In this document: positions 43,818 to 52,882 of the stretch, one piece after another | How the letters are laid out: every line of letters begins with the position of its first letter | How positions within the stretch are numbered: position 1 is the first letter of the stretch | Assembly: GCA_002347725.1 (NCBI GenBank) | Contig: DDXA01000003.1 | Coordinates: forward strand, 372,001-436,000 | Direction of reading: 5' to 3' | Length of the DNA stretch: 64,000 nt | Source of the DNA: Actinobacteria bacterium UBA2272 | Lineage (GTDB): Bacteria > Actinomycetota > Coriobacteriia > Anaerosomatales > Anaerosomataceae | Translations under genes and position numbers: made by a program | Notes under the pieces: generated by a model | What the model was told of the DNA's origin: nothing | Databases searched by the model: none | Seen by the model: only the letters and a program-made list of their open reading frames with translations

Positions 43818-45290
43818 GTGACCGAAGACACACGGGTAGAAGACGCGCCGATACGCCGCACGCCATACGGCTGGGGTCGCGTGATACTGATGCACCTGAT
43901 CGTGGTCGCCGTGCCGACACTTGTCTATTACAACCTGCGTGTGGCCGGTCACGACCTGTTCTGGCTACACATCGTGGTCGCCACGACGTACTTCATCACC
44001 GCGGTCGTGCTGATGTGGGAGGCGCTCATCACGCTCACGCGCAAGCGTGCGTCGCGTGACGACCCCGATGGATCCCGCCCGAGACTGCTGGCCCGTCTCC
44101 TGGGCACGGCCGGAGGTCGGCTCACTGTTGCCGATATGCCGCCCATACCCTCGGCCACCATCATCGTCGCGGCGTTCCTCCCGAACGAGCGCGAGATCAT
44201 CGTCGATACCGTGCGGCACCTGCTCACGCAGATCCACAGGCCCACAGAGGGCTTCGAGGTCATCCTCGCGTACAACACGCCGACACACCTGCACGTCGAG
44301 GACGAGCTTGCAGCGATCGCGGCAGACGACGCCGCGTTCAGGCTCCTCCGCGTCGAGGGAAGCGAGTCCAAAGCGCAAAACGTGAACGCGGCCATCGACA
44401 TTGCCACGGGCGCAATCGTGAGCATCTTGGACGCCGATCACCACCCGTGCCCGGACTGCATCACCCGTGCCTGGCGATGGCTCGCGCAGGGCTATGACGT
44501 GGTGCAGGGCCGCAGTGTCGTCCGTAATCACGACACCAACATGCTGACACGCTTGATCGCGGTCGAGTTCGAATGCATCTACTCGGTGAGCCACACCGCA
44601 CGGTCCCTTGCGCTGGATACCGCCATCTTCGGTGGATCGAACGGGTACTGGCGCACAGAGACCATCCGCACCGTCCGGCTGGATCAGTCGATGATGACCG
44701 AGGACATCGATGCGTCGGCGCGCGCCATCCTTGCCGGCTACAGGATCGCGCACGACCGCAGCATCATCTCCACCGAACTCGCGCCGACGACGTTCCACGC
44801 CTTCTGGTGCCAGCGCAAGCGTTGGGCGCAAGGGTGGCTCCAGGTGAGCCTCAAGCACCAGGGGCCGATCTGGCGGACCAATCACCTTACGGCGCTCCAG
44901 AAGCTTCACTGGACGTACCTGCTGTTGTACCGGGAGCTGTATCCGCTCATAACGCTCCAGATATTCCCGGTGGTCATCAGCCTCTGGCTGTACCAGGGCG
45001 ACGTACCGCTCCGAACGCACTGGTTTCTCTGGCTGAGTACGGTCGCGACACTGGCCAGCGGCCCGATAGCGACGATCTCGGCCATGAAGAACGCCCACAT
45101 CCGCTATCACTGGTGGTACGGATTCGTCTACGGGCTCACCGTCATCGTGTTCGTCATGCTCAAGAACGCAATCGTGCTCGTGGCGATGTACGACCAGCTG
45201 TTCAAGAAGACCGACTGGGTCGTCACACGTCGCGACATCTCGCACCAACTCGAAGCCGAGCTTGCCGAACCTGAGTCCTCAGCCGCATAG
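43818..45290 (+). CDS. Membrane GT2 family glycosyltransferase
   Basis: This 490-residue processive-type glycosyltransferase has two N-terminal membrane helices, a cytoplasmic GT-A domain with DADHHPCPDC, TEDIDASAR and the QxxRW motif QRKRWAQGW, then at least three C-terminal membrane helices. The layout resembles cellulose/hyaluronan synthase-like proteins and the poly-GlcNAc group. The sugar and product are unknown. The GTG start sits inside the palindrome GGTCACGTGACC after a GGGGGG ribosome-binding site. No export or modifying partner genes are adjacent. Confidence 0.87.
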   Translation: MTEDTRVEDAPIRRTPYGWGRVILMHLIVVAVPTLVYYNLRVAGHDLFWLHIVVATTYFITAVVLMWEALITLTRKRASRDDPDGSRPRLLARLLGTAGGRLTVADMPPIPSATIIVAAFLPNEREIIVDTVRHLLTQIHRPTEGFEVILAYNTPTHLHVEDELAAIAADDAAFRLLRVEGSESKAQNVNAAIDIATGAIVSILDADHHPCPDCITRAWRWLAQGYDVVQGRSVVRNHDTNMLTRLIAVEFECIYSVSHTARSLALDTAIFGGSNGYWRTETIRTVRLDQSMMTEDIDASARAILAGYRIAHDRSIISTELAPTTFHAFWCQRKRWAQGWLQVSLKHQGPIWRTNHLTALQKLHWTYLLLYRELYPLITLQIFPVVISLWLYQGDVPLRTHWFLWLSTVATLASGPIATISAMKNAHIRYHWWYGFVYGLTVIVFVMLKNAIVLVAMYDQLFKKTDWVVTRRDISHQLEAELAEPESSAA

Positions 45291-45293
45291 CAC

Positions 45294-45309
45294 CGACCGG
45301 GCGCGGTCG
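45294..45309 (+). terminator. Short terminator-like hairpin after the glycosyltransferase
   Basis: CGACCG and CGGTCG pair around GGCG and are followed by TCTTCCT, three bases after the stop. The rest of the 209-base gap to the next gene (convergent) shows no gene; it is locally AT-richer around 45338-45350. Confidence 0.5.
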
Positions 45310-45499
45310 TCTTCCTGTGCTGCAGTCTACGCCCGATAATGTATCTTATGGCAAGTCGTGAAGTATCGAGTCTGACTCGCGTCCTCTCCGCCCCGGGGGA
45401 TATCTCAGGCTCTTCCTTGTGGCCTGTGCACCGCGGGTGACGTACTGATGCGGACCTACGGGGCGCTGAACCGGCAGACCGGCTCGGTGGCCGATGGCC

Positions 45500-45811
45500 T
45501 CAGTCGGCGCCCGCGCCGAAGTAGCGCTCTTCGAAGCCGGACTTCGTCATGTCGGTAAGCGCTTCCTGGCACTCGTCGAACAACGTCTGCGCGGCCTCGA
45601 CGTCATCGAGGGTGGCGATCTCGGTCGTCACGTCTTCGTCGTCCAGGAGCACGGCTTCGACCCTGAACCACTCGTCTTCCACGATAGCGGACGACTCCGG
45701 ACGGCGGTACAGGATATCGTCACGCCACTCGAAGTCCACCGCCTCGGTCGCGTCCACGCGCATGATCCTCACGCGATAGAAGTCCGCCGCGCTGCCGATC
45801 GCCTTGGCCAC
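45500..45811 (-). CDS. Conserved-looking hypothetical protein, 103 residues
   Basis: I do not recognise this acidic 103-residue protein. It opens with a beta-rich part (ADFYRVRIMRVDATEAVDFEW) and ends in a helix rich in Asp and Glu. There is no signal peptide, membrane segment or Cys pair. The GTG start has GGAGG upstream. It is the last gene of the minus-strand string, 12 bases after the SH3 gene. Coding quality is good (strong GC third positions), so it is very probably real. Confidence 0.65.
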   Translation of the reverse strand: MAKAIGSAADFYRVRIMRVDATEAVDFEWRDDILYRRPESSAIVEDEWFRVEAVLLDDEDVTTEIATLDDVEAAQTLFDECQEALTDMTKSGFEERYFGAGAD

Positions 45812-45823
45812 AGTCGCCCTCCG

Positions 45824-46270
45824 TCACTCGACCAACTCGGTGTAGCGGCCGCCGGCCGCTACCCACCCCTCATCACCGGCATCATCCCTAACGCGATACC
45901 ATCCGGTACCCTTCTCCAACAGCGTCAGTCGTTGCCCCTCGGTAAGCGTCTTGACGACACCTGCTGTCGTCATCGGCCCACTTCGCATATTGAGACCCTC
46001 GGTGAGAACGGTCACGTACGGCTTGGTGTCGCCCGCGTCTACAGGCACGTCGCCACCGGCGCCCTCCGTGGTGTCTGCGGAGCCCGCGGTCGGCGTGGTC
46101 TCCCCCGCGGGCGACTCCCCCGCCGGTACACCGCCACCCGACGCATCACGGTACTGGCTGAGATAGCCCCACACGAGGAGCGCGATCACCACGAGGAGCA
46201 CCCACGGAATCACGAGCCGTACCGCGCGTACCCCGATGTTGTCCCCTCCCGCGTATCGTCCACCCGCCAT
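45824..46270 (-). CDS. Membrane-anchored SH3 domain protein
   Basis: This 148-residue protein has one N-terminal membrane helix (LVIPWVLLVVIALLVWGYL), a Gly/Thr/Pro-rich linker and a C-terminal bacterial SH3 domain (LNMRSGPMTTAGVVKTL ... GWYRVRDDAGDEGWVAA). SH3b domains usually bind peptidoglycan. There is no catalytic domain. It lies 18 bases after the upstream membrane-protein gene. Confidence 0.78.
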   Translation of the reverse strand: MAGGRYAGGDNIGVRAVRLVIPWVLLVVIALLVWGYLSQYRDASGGGVPAGESPAGETTPTAGSADTTEGAGGDVPVDAGDTKPYVTVLTEGLNMRSGPMTTAGVVKTLTEGQRLTLLEKGTGWYRVRDDAGDEGWVAAGGRYTELVE

Positions 46271-46288
46271 GCTCCGACCTCCCGCCGC

Positions 46289-46831
46289 TCAGATGTACAG
46301 ACCGCCGCCGTAGACCGAGGGATCGGTCAGATCGTAGACCTCAGCCAGCCGAAGGATCTCCGCTTCAGCGTCGGCAAGCGCCGTTCTCGGTGGTTTGAGA
46401 TCGAGCGTCCCGAGCGCATCGAGCACCGCATCGCCCTCGGCCTCGCCAACTGCCGCCGCGGACGACCCGATAGCCGCGACGGCCTCATCCAGCAGGTCCG
46501 CCAGCGGCCACAGCTTCTTCGGAAGCGGCAGCTCGGCTAGCTCTCCGCTCTGGATCCTCATCCGGGCCGCGATCTCGGCGATAACGCGCCGCTCTTCTGA
46601 CTCGGAGTGCGCGAATGCGAGCACGTCGTCGATGCCACCGCTCGCAAGTCCCGCGAGAACACCGTCGATGGCCTTGAGAGACGCCATGATGGCCTCCCTG
46701 CGACCGACGAGCGCCACGATATATCGGCGCACCTGGCGGCGCCACGCAAGCCGCGCGAACACGATCGTGACGGCGATCAGCGCGGCGGCGACCAGTCCGA
46801 TGATGAGGTACGGGACATACTCGGCGAGCAC
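46289..46831 (-). CDS. Hypothetical single-pass membrane protein
   Basis: This 180-residue protein has an N-terminal membrane helix (YLIIGLVAAALIAVTIVFARLAW) and a long helical cytoplasmic part rich in Ala and Glu, probably coiled. No family is recognised. The GTG start has AGGAGG 5 bases upstream. It follows paaK by 25 bases and precedes the SH3 gene, so the three small genes may form an envelope-related tail to the transport operon or be an independent unit. Confidence 0.65.
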   Translation of the reverse strand: MLAEYVPYLIIGLVAAALIAVTIVFARLAWRRQVRRYIVALVGRREAIMASLKAIDGVLAGLASGGIDDVLAFAHSESEERRVIAEIAARMRIQSGELAELPLPKKLWPLADLLDEAVAAIGSSAAAVGEAEGDAVLDALGTLDLKPPRTALADAEAEILRLAEVYDLTDPSVYGGGLYI

Positions 46832-46856
46832 AGGGACCTCCTGATGGGACCGGGAC

Positions 46857-48161
46857 CTAGAGCGCCGGACGGTTGTCGATCACGCGGCGCGCCTTGCCGA
46901 CCGTCCGCTCTATAGTACCAGGCTCTACCAGGGTGACTTTGGTCTGAAGTCCGACGACCGACTGGATACGGGCACTCACGCGGCCCGTGAACGCCACCAT
47001 GTCCGACATCATGTCCGAGAACATCTCCCCAGCCACCTCGATCCTCACCTCGAGTGTGTCCATCGCACCCGCCCGGTCCACGACGATAAGGTAGTGCGGC
47101 TCGACGCCCTCGACCTGAAGGAGAGCGTCTTCTATCTGGCTCGGGTAGACGTTCACACCGCGGATGATGAGCATATCGTCGGTGCGCATCCGCACCTTAC
47201 GCATGCGCGCCAGACTCCGGCCGCACTGGCACGCCGATGTGTCGATGACCGTCAGATCGTGCGTCCGGTAGCGCAGAACGGGGAACGCCTCCTTGGTCAG
47301 CGTCGTTATGACGAGCTCCCCCTCCTCCCCTTCCGGCACAGGCTCGCCCGTGGCCGGATCGACGACCTCGAAGAGGAAGTGGTCCTCAGCCATGTGGAGT
47401 CCCGACTGATGCTCGCACTCACCGGAGACGCCGGGCCCCATGACCTCGGACAGGCCGTAGTTGTCGGTGGCAATGATTCCCAGGCGGCGTTCGATCTCCG
47501 CCCGCATCCCTTCGCCCGACGGCTCCCCGCCGAACAGGCCCACCCGAAGCGGCATCGACGCGACATCGATACCCATCGTCTCGGCCACCTCGGCTATGTA
47601 CAACGCGTAGCTCGGTGTCCCGACGATCGCGGTCGTCTTGAAGTCCTGCATCATCATGAGCTGGCGCTCCGTGTTGCCCGCGCCGGCCGGGAACACGGTC
47701 GCCCCGACACGCTCGATGCCATAGTGCATGCCCCAGCCACCCGTGAACATGCCGTAGAGGAAGAGCATCTGCACCCGGTCGCGTGAGGTCACGCCCGCCG
47801 CGGAGGCGATTCGGGCGGTGAGCTCAGTCCATGTGTTGAGGTCGCCCTTGGTGTAGCCGACGACGATCGGCTTGCCGGTGGTGCCCGAAGACGAGTGCAC
47901 GCGCACGACCTGCTCCATCGGCACGGCGAACATGCCGAACGGGTACGTGTCGCGCAGCGCGCCCTTGTCGGTGAACGGCAGCAGACGAACGTCGGCGAGC
48001 GACTTGATGTCGCGCGGCTTCACTCCCCGCTCGTCGAGCGCCTCGCGGTAGTGTGGGACGCGCTCGTACACCCACGCAACCACCGATTTGAGGCGCCTCA
48101 ACTGCAGTTCCTCGAGAGCCGGACGTGACATGGACTCGTATTCGGCGTTCCAGATGGGCAT
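46857..48161 (-). CDS. paaK: Phenylacetate-CoA ligase family protein
   Basis: This 434-residue AMP-forming ligase activates an aryl or alkyl acid to its CoA thioester. The AMP-binding motif is HSSSGTTGKPIVVGYT, followed by TDNYGLSEVMGPG and YRTHDLT. The C-terminal domain has RGVNVYPSQIE. The family includes phenylacetate and indoleacetate ligases. It directly follows livF (9 bases), and iorAB lies upstream in the same string. This pairing suggests aryl-acid handling from aromatic amino acids. Confidence 0.9.
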   Translation of the reverse strand: MPIWNAEYESMSRPALEELQLRRLKSVVAWVYERVPHYREALDERGVKPRDIKSLADVRLLPFTDKGALRDTYPFGMFAVPMEQVVRVHSSSGTTGKPIVVGYTKGDLNTWTELTARIASAAGVTSRDRVQMLFLYGMFTGGWGMHYGIERVGATVFPAGAGNTERQLMMMQDFKTTAIVGTPSYALYIAEVAETMGIDVASMPLRVGLFGGEPSGEGMRAEIERRLGIIATDNYGLSEVMGPGVSGECEHQSGLHMAEDHFLFEVVDPATGEPVPEGEEGELVITTLTKEAFPVLRYRTHDLTVIDTSACQCGRSLARMRKVRMRTDDMLIIRGVNVYPSQIEDALLQVEGVEPHYLIVVDRAGAMDTLEVRIEVAGEMFSDMMSDMVAFTGRVSARIQSVVGLQTKVTLVEPGTIERTVGKARRVIDNRPAL

Positions 48162-48170
48162 GCGACTCCC

Positions 48171-48899
48171 CTACTCTCTTCCGTGCCAGGCGCCCAGGTA
48201 GATCAGGCGGACATCGTCGTTGGCGAGCAGATCGGCCGAGCTGCCTTCGAGCGCCACCGATCCCGTGCGCATCACATAGCCGTAGTCGGCGTGCTTGAGC
48301 GCGAGTCTGGCGTCCTGCTCGACGAGCACCATCGTCAGACCTCCTTCGCGGAGCCGGTCGAGCACCGCAAAGATCTCGCTGATGACCTTCGGCGCCAGGC
48401 CCAGAGACGGCTCATCGAGCAGCAACACCTTGGGGGCTGACATCAGCGCCCGCCCCACAGCAAGCATCTGCTGCTCGCCTCCCGAGAGGGTGCCGGCGGG
48501 CTGCGTACGCCGCCGTGCGAGGATCGGGAAGAGTTCGAATACACGCTCGCGCTCCGCCTCGGCCTCGCGCCGGGCCTCGCCCCCCGTCCTCAGGTATGCG
48601 CCGAGTGTCAGGTTCTCATCGACCGACATCGCCCCGAAGAGCATCCGCCCCTCGGGAACGAGCACTACGCCTTTGCCGACCCGCCGGTGGACGGGAACGC
48701 CGGTGACGTCCTCCCCTTCGAGGATCACCCTGCCCGAACGCGCGGGCAGCACGCCCGCGATGGCCTTGAGCAGCGTCGACTTACCCGCACCGTTGGCGCC
48801 GACGAGCGTGATCATCTGGCCGGCGCCCGCCTTGAGCGACACGCCATGCAGCACCGGAATCCGTCCGTACCCGGCAACGAAGGCGTCGACCTCAAGCAT
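48171..48899 (-). CDS. livF: Branched-chain amino acid ABC transporter ATPase LivF
   Basis: This 242-residue ATPase has Walker A GANGAGKST, the signature LSGGEQQMLAVGRAL and Walker B LLLDEPSLGLAP. EMRMLFGAMSVDENLTLGAY-like sequence (here GRMLFGAMSVDENLTLGAY) typifies LivF. Its ATG lies 8 bases inside the end of livG. Confidence 0.95.
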   Translation of the reverse strand: MLEVDAFVAGYGRIPVLHGVSLKAGAGQMITLVGANGAGKSTLLKAIAGVLPARSGRVILEGEDVTGVPVHRRVGKGVVLVPEGRMLFGAMSVDENLTLGAYLRTGGEARREAEAERERVFELFPILARRRTQPAGTLSGGEQQMLAVGRALMSAPKVLLLDEPSLGLAPKVISEIFAVLDRLREGGLTMVLVEQDARLALKHADYGYVMRTGSVALEGSSADLLANDDVRLIYLGAWHGRE

Positions 48900-49662
48900 C
48901 GGGCGCCTCCTCTCCGAGATAGGCCTCGATGACGGCGGGATCCTTCTGGATCAGCAGGGGCGGACCCTCGGCGATCTTGCGTCCCTCGTTCAGGACGACG
49001 ATCTCGTCGCTCACTTCCATCACGAGCCCCATGTCGTGCTCGACGATGACCACGGTGACCCCGGTGTCCCGGATCCGGCGGAGCGTCTCGCCGAGCTGCG
49101 CGGTCTCGACGTTGTTGAGCCCCGCGGCGGGCTCATCGAGCAGCATGATCCGCGGTTCGGTCGCCAGTGCTCGCGCGATCTCGAGAAGACGGCGCTGCCC
49201 GTGAGGCAGGTCGCCTGCGGGGACGGCATGAACGTCGTCCATGTCGACGAGCCGGAGGATCCGATGCGCCTGCTCGCGCACGAGCCGCTCCTCGGCGCGC
49301 ACGCCCGGGAGCGAGAGTGCCGCGCCGAGAAATCCCACGCGCGTCCGCGCGTGCATACCTACGAGCACGTTCTCGAGCGCCGTCATCTCGTCGAACAGCA
49401 TCGTGTTCTGGAACGTGCGCACCACGCCCAGCCGGACGATCCGATGCGGGCGCATGCCGGTGATCGTCGCGCCCTCGAACACGACACTGCCCTCATCCGG
49501 CCTGTCGAAGCCCGTCATGACGTTGAACGCCGTGCTCTTGCCAGCACCGTTCGGGCCGATGACCGCATGAATGGTGCCCTCGAAGACCTCGAAGGACACG
49601 TCGTCGACGGCCGTGACGCCACCGAAACGCTTCGTGATCCCTTTGACCGAGAGCATGCTCAT
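48892..49662 (-). CDS. livG: Branched-chain amino acid ABC transporter ATPase LivG
   Basis: This 256-residue ATPase has Walker A GPNGAGKSTAFNVMTGF, Walker B IMLLDEPAAGLNN and the GVVRTFQNTMLFDEMTALENV segment typical of LivG. It ends in the long C-terminal helix with IAEGPPLLIQKDPAVIEAYLG. Its start overlaps livM by 4 bases. Confidence 0.95.
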   Translation of the reverse strand: MSMLSVKGITKRFGGVTAVDDVSFEVFEGTIHAVIGPNGAGKSTAFNVMTGFDRPDEGSVVFEGATITGMRPHRIVRLGVVRTFQNTMLFDEMTALENVLVGMHARTRVGFLGAALSLPGVRAEERLVREQAHRILRLVDMDDVHAVPAGDLPHGQRRLLEIARALATEPRIMLLDEPAAGLNNVETAQLGETLRRIRDTGVTVVIVEHDMGLVMEVSDEIVVLNEGRKIAEGPPLLIQKDPAVIEAYLGEEAPDA

Positions 49663-50687
49663 GCCCCACCGCCCTGATGGACGGAGCCGCCGGCCCGATC
49701 ACGGCCACCAAGACGCCCAACGAGCGACGTGGCCCACCCCGCAAGACCGCGCGGCATGAACAGCATGACAAGGATGAGCACCATTCCGTAGATGTCGTTC
49801 GTCCAGTCCTGGATGAGCTCCACGGTGCTCCGCGGCAGACCCGGGATGATCGCGTCGACATACGGCAGAAGCGTGAGCAGAACCGTTCCTGCGACCGCGC
49901 CGCCCAGCGACCCCATGCCGCCGAGAGCGACCATCGTCACCAGGATGAGCGAGTAGTGCAGCGTGAACGTGGACGGTGACACGAAACCGACGTAGTGGGC
50001 GTACAGGACGCCGGCGAGCCCGCCAAGCCCGGCCGAGAGCACGAAGACCTGGATCTTGACCCTCACCGTGTCGATGCCACACGCCTGGGCGCCCGTCTCG
50101 GAGCCGTGTATGGCACGCAGCGCACGCCCGGGCCGCCTACGGACGATGTTGGCGGCAAGAACGAGCACGATGGCGACGACGGACCACACCAGGAAGTACT
50201 TGGCCACCGGCGTGGCGAACTCGAGCGGCCCGATGCTTGCCGCCGGGATTCCGCGCAGTCCGTTCGAGCCGCCGGTGACAGACTCCGTCTCGGTGAAGAA
50301 GAACAGCATGATCTCGCCGAAGCCCAACGTCGCCATCGCAAGATAGTGCCCCTTGAGCCGGAGACTCGGCAACGCGATGAGCAGTCCACCGATGGCCGCG
50401 ACCGCGACCCCGCCGACAAGCGCGAGAAGCCACGGGACGCCGGCCTTGGCGAGGTAGCCGGAGGTGTACGCGCCGAGACCGTAGAAAGCAGCCTGCCCGA
50501 GCGAGATCTGTCCCGCGTAGCCGAACAGCAGCGAGAGCCCCGCGACCATGATCAGGTTGATGCCGACGAACGTGAGTATCCGCAGGATGTAGCGGTCTGT
50601 CATCACGAACGGAGTGATCGCCACGCCGATAGTCAGGGCGATGATCGCGATCGCCCGGATCGAACCGCGCATCCTCGTCGCCCTCAC
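49659..50687 (-). CDS. livM: Branched-chain amino acid ABC transporter permease LivM
   Basis: This permease of about 342 residues has roughly ten membrane helices, with LLFGYAGQISLGQAAFYGLGAY and the EAA-like GRALRAIHGSETGAQACGID. GTG 50687 begins 2 bases after livH; an ATG at 50672 with GAGGG 8 bases upstream is an alternative. A still longer frame overlapping livH is rejected. Confidence 0.9.
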   Translation of the reverse strand: MRATRMRGSIRAIAIIALTIGVAITPFVMTDRYILRILTFVGINLIMVAGLSLLFGYAGQISLGQAAFYGLGAYTSGYLAKAGVPWLLALVGGVAVAAIGGLLIALPSLRLKGHYLAMATLGFGEIMLFFFTETESVTGGSNGLRGIPAASIGPLEFATPVAKYFLVWSVVAIVLVLAANIVRRRPGRALRAIHGSETGAQACGIDTVRVKIQVFVLSAGLGGLAGVLYAHYVGFVSPSTFTLHYSLILVTMVALGGMGSLGGAVAGTVLLTLLPYVDAIIPGLPRSTVELIQDWTNDIYGMVLILVMLFMPRGLAGWATSLVGRLGGRDRAGGSVHQGGGA

Positions 50688-50688
50688 G

Positions 50689-51567
50689 CTACATCTTCTC
50701 CCGGCGGGCCCGCCGGAACAGGCCCTGGGGACGGAGGAACAGGACCGCAAGCAAGACGCCAAGCGCCACCACGTCTTTGAGTGCGGACGAGAACGGGATC
50801 ACCGCCTGCTCAATCAGTCCGAGCAGCAGTCCGCCAGCGACCGCGGCCAGCGGACTTCCGAGCCCGCCGAGGATGGCGGCCGCAAAGCCCTTGACCGCGA
50901 TCCCGGCACCGATGTCGAATCGCGTCGATGTCAGCGGCGTCACCGCCACCCCGGCGACCGCGCCGAGCGCGGCCGCTAGGCCGAAGCTGATCATCACGAC
51001 GCGCGCGGTGTCGATTCCCATGAGGCGGGCAGCCTCGCGGTTCTGCATGCACGCGCGCATAGCCCTGCCGAGACGGGTCTTGCTGTACAGAAACGTGAGC
51101 CCCGCGACCGTGACAAGCACGATCCCCCAGATCCACACCGTCTGCCGCTCGATTGCAGCGCCCGCGAAGAGGAACGACGGTCCCGCGGTGAACTCGGGCA
51201 GCGGCAGCGCATCACTGCCGAACGCGTGGCGCGCGAGCGAAGCGAAGACGAGCGACCCGCCGACCGTGATTATGATCAGCGCCATCGGCTCGGCATCCTT
51301 GCGCGGACGGATGGCGAGGGTCTCGAAGAGCATGCCGATGCCCGCGACCACCAGCACGGCGAGCGGCACCGAGACGAGGAGTGGCAGTTCGAACTGCGTG
51401 AACGCGTAGACGGCGAACATCCCGCCGAGCATGTAGAACTCGCCCTGCGCGAAGTTGATGACGTTCGTCGCGGCATAGACGATCGTGAAGCCCAGGGCCA
51501 GCAGCGCGTAGATCGAGCCGTTCTTCAGGCCCGCTATGGCGAGCTGCAAGAGCTCTGACGTCTCCAA
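50689..51567 (-). CDS. livH: Branched-chain amino acid ABC transporter permease LivH
   Basis: This 292-residue permease has about eight membrane helices and family motifs NGSIYALLALGFTIVY, INFAQGEFYMLG and GRAMRACMQNREAARLMGID. The start codon is TTG, with GAGG 5 bases upstream. It lies 27 bases after the second binding-protein gene. Confidence 0.93.
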   Translation of the reverse strand: METSELLQLAIAGLKNGSIYALLALGFTIVYAATNVINFAQGEFYMLGGMFAVYAFTQFELPLLVSVPLAVLVVAGIGMLFETLAIRPRKDAEPMALIIITVGGSLVFASLARHAFGSDALPLPEFTAGPSFLFAGAAIERQTVWIWGIVLVTVAGLTFLYSKTRLGRAMRACMQNREAARLMGIDTARVVMISFGLAAALGAVAGVAVTPLTSTRFDIGAGIAVKGFAAAILGGLGSPLAAVAGGLLLGLIEQAVIPFSSALKDVVALGVLLAVLFLRPQGLFRRARREKM

Positions 51568-51594
51568 GCCGTCCTCACCCTGCCTCGCGTCGCC

Positions 51595-52782
51595 CTACTC
51601 GGCCAGCGCCCAACGCCCATCTTCGATGCGGTATATCACGATGTCATCGGCCGTCATGCCGTTGTGGTCGGTAGCCGAGAAGGTGAACACGCCGCCGATG
51701 CCGGCAAACCCGCTCGTCTTCTCGATCTCGTCACGAAGATCTGCAGAGGTGAAGCCCTCGTCGAGCCTCTTCAGGGCCTCGACCACGAGATACAGGCCAT
51801 CGTAGGCGTGCCCTGCGAAGTGGTCCGGAGCGACACCGTACTCGGCAGTGTAGCGCTCCACGAACCCCGTCGCGGCCTCGTAGCTCTCGCTGCCAACGCC
51901 GTACGTCTCAGGCGCCAGTACCTTGCCAGCAAACGCGACGACACCTTCTCCCGCAGCGCCCGCACCGTCGATGAACTCCTGCTTGGCGATACCGTGACTG
52001 CAGACGAGCGGTATATCGAGGTTCAGCTGCTCCAGATTCTTGGGCACGATCGACGACGCGGCGACCGACGACCACATGAGCACCACGTCGGCACCGGCGC
52101 CCTTGATCACGGTGAGCTGGCCGGTCATGTCCGTATCGGCAGGCTTGAAGACCTGGTCGCTCACGACCTCGAGGCCGTAGTCGGCAGCCGTCTCGTTGAC
52201 GAGCGCCTGGCCGTCCTTGCCGAAGCCGGTGTCCTCGGTGATGAGGCCGATCTTGGTGTGACCCTCGGCCTTGAGGTACTCGAGAGCGAGCGGCACGATG
52301 AGATCGGCGGTCCACGGCGTCTGGAAGACGAGTGGGTCGAACTCGGCCGTGATGATGCTGCCGCTGCCGAGCGCTACCTGCGGGACCTGCGCCTCGTTGA
52401 TGACGTCACGCATCGCCATACTCTGACCTGTACCGGTCGAGCCTATGATGGCCACGACGCCATCCTGCTCGATGAGCTTCGTGGTCCGCGCGATCGCCTG
52501 GTCCACGTCGCTCGCGTCGTCTTCAATGATCACGACGAGCTCGTGGCCGTTGATGCCGCCTTCCTCGTTGATCCGCGCGACCTCCATGTCGATCGCGTTC
52601 TTCTCAGGCCCGCCGAGGCCGGACTGCGCCCCGGTGAGCGAGAGGACCGCGCCGACGACGTACGGCTCTGTCGCAGCCCCGTCATCGCCCGCTCCGTCGC
52701 TCGCGCATCCTGACGGAAGCATGATGCCGAGTGCGAGTGCGAGTGCCAGCGCGCCGCGGGTCCCGCGTTTCAACGTCTCCAT
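51595..52782 (-). CDS. Branched-chain amino acid binding lipoprotein (second copy)
   Basis: This 395-residue lipoprotein (lipobox LPSGC with Cys about 25) is a periplasmic-binding-fold type I (LivJ/Leu-binding) protein. Its mature part shares several long identical stretches with the upstream paralogue, for example VGAVLSLTGAQSGLGGPEK and most of the last 80 residues. Differences cluster at NEAQVPQVALGSGSII and TADLIVPLAL, around the ligand cleft. It is separated from its paralogue by a perfect 18-bp hairpin. Confidence 0.92.
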   Translation of the reverse strand: METLKRGTRGALALALALGIMLPSGCASDGAGDDGAATEPYVVGAVLSLTGAQSGLGGPEKNAIDMEVARINEEGGINGHELVVIIEDDASDVDQAIARTTKLIEQDGVVAIIGSTGTGQSMAMRDVINEAQVPQVALGSGSIITAEFDPLVFQTPWTADLIVPLALEYLKAEGHTKIGLITEDTGFGKDGQALVNETAADYGLEVVSDQVFKPADTDMTGQLTVIKGAGADVVLMWSSVAASSIVPKNLEQLNLDIPLVCSHGIAKQEFIDGAGAAGEGVVAFAGKVLAPETYGVGSESYEAATGFVERYTAEYGVAPDHFAGHAYDGLYLVVEALKRLDEGFTSADLRDEIEKTSGFAGIGGVFTFSATDHNGMTADDIVIYRIEDGRWALAE

Positions 52783-52822
52783 CGTCGTACCATCCCCAAT
52801 CCCCGTCGTCCGCCGCGAGCCA

Positions 52823-52871
52823 GGCTCGTGACACCCGGCCACCCGAGAACCCCGGCCGGGTGTCACGAGCC
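52823..52871 (-). terminator. Perfect 18-bp inverted repeat between the two binding-protein genes
   Basis: An uninterrupted 18-bp stem (52823-52840 with 52854-52871) surrounds a 13-base loop. It starts 12 bases after the stop of the first binding-protein gene (minus strand) and has no T tract. It may be a partial terminator or an mRNA stabiliser that raises binding-protein output over downstream transporter genes. Confidence 0.7.
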
Positions 52872-52882
52872 CGCTTGAGCAC

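Noticed and set aside
45438..45499. Regulatory repeat near AACCGG and ACCGGC
   Set aside because: The short repeats are within chance expectation for GC-rich DNA and form no stable hairpin with a clear role.
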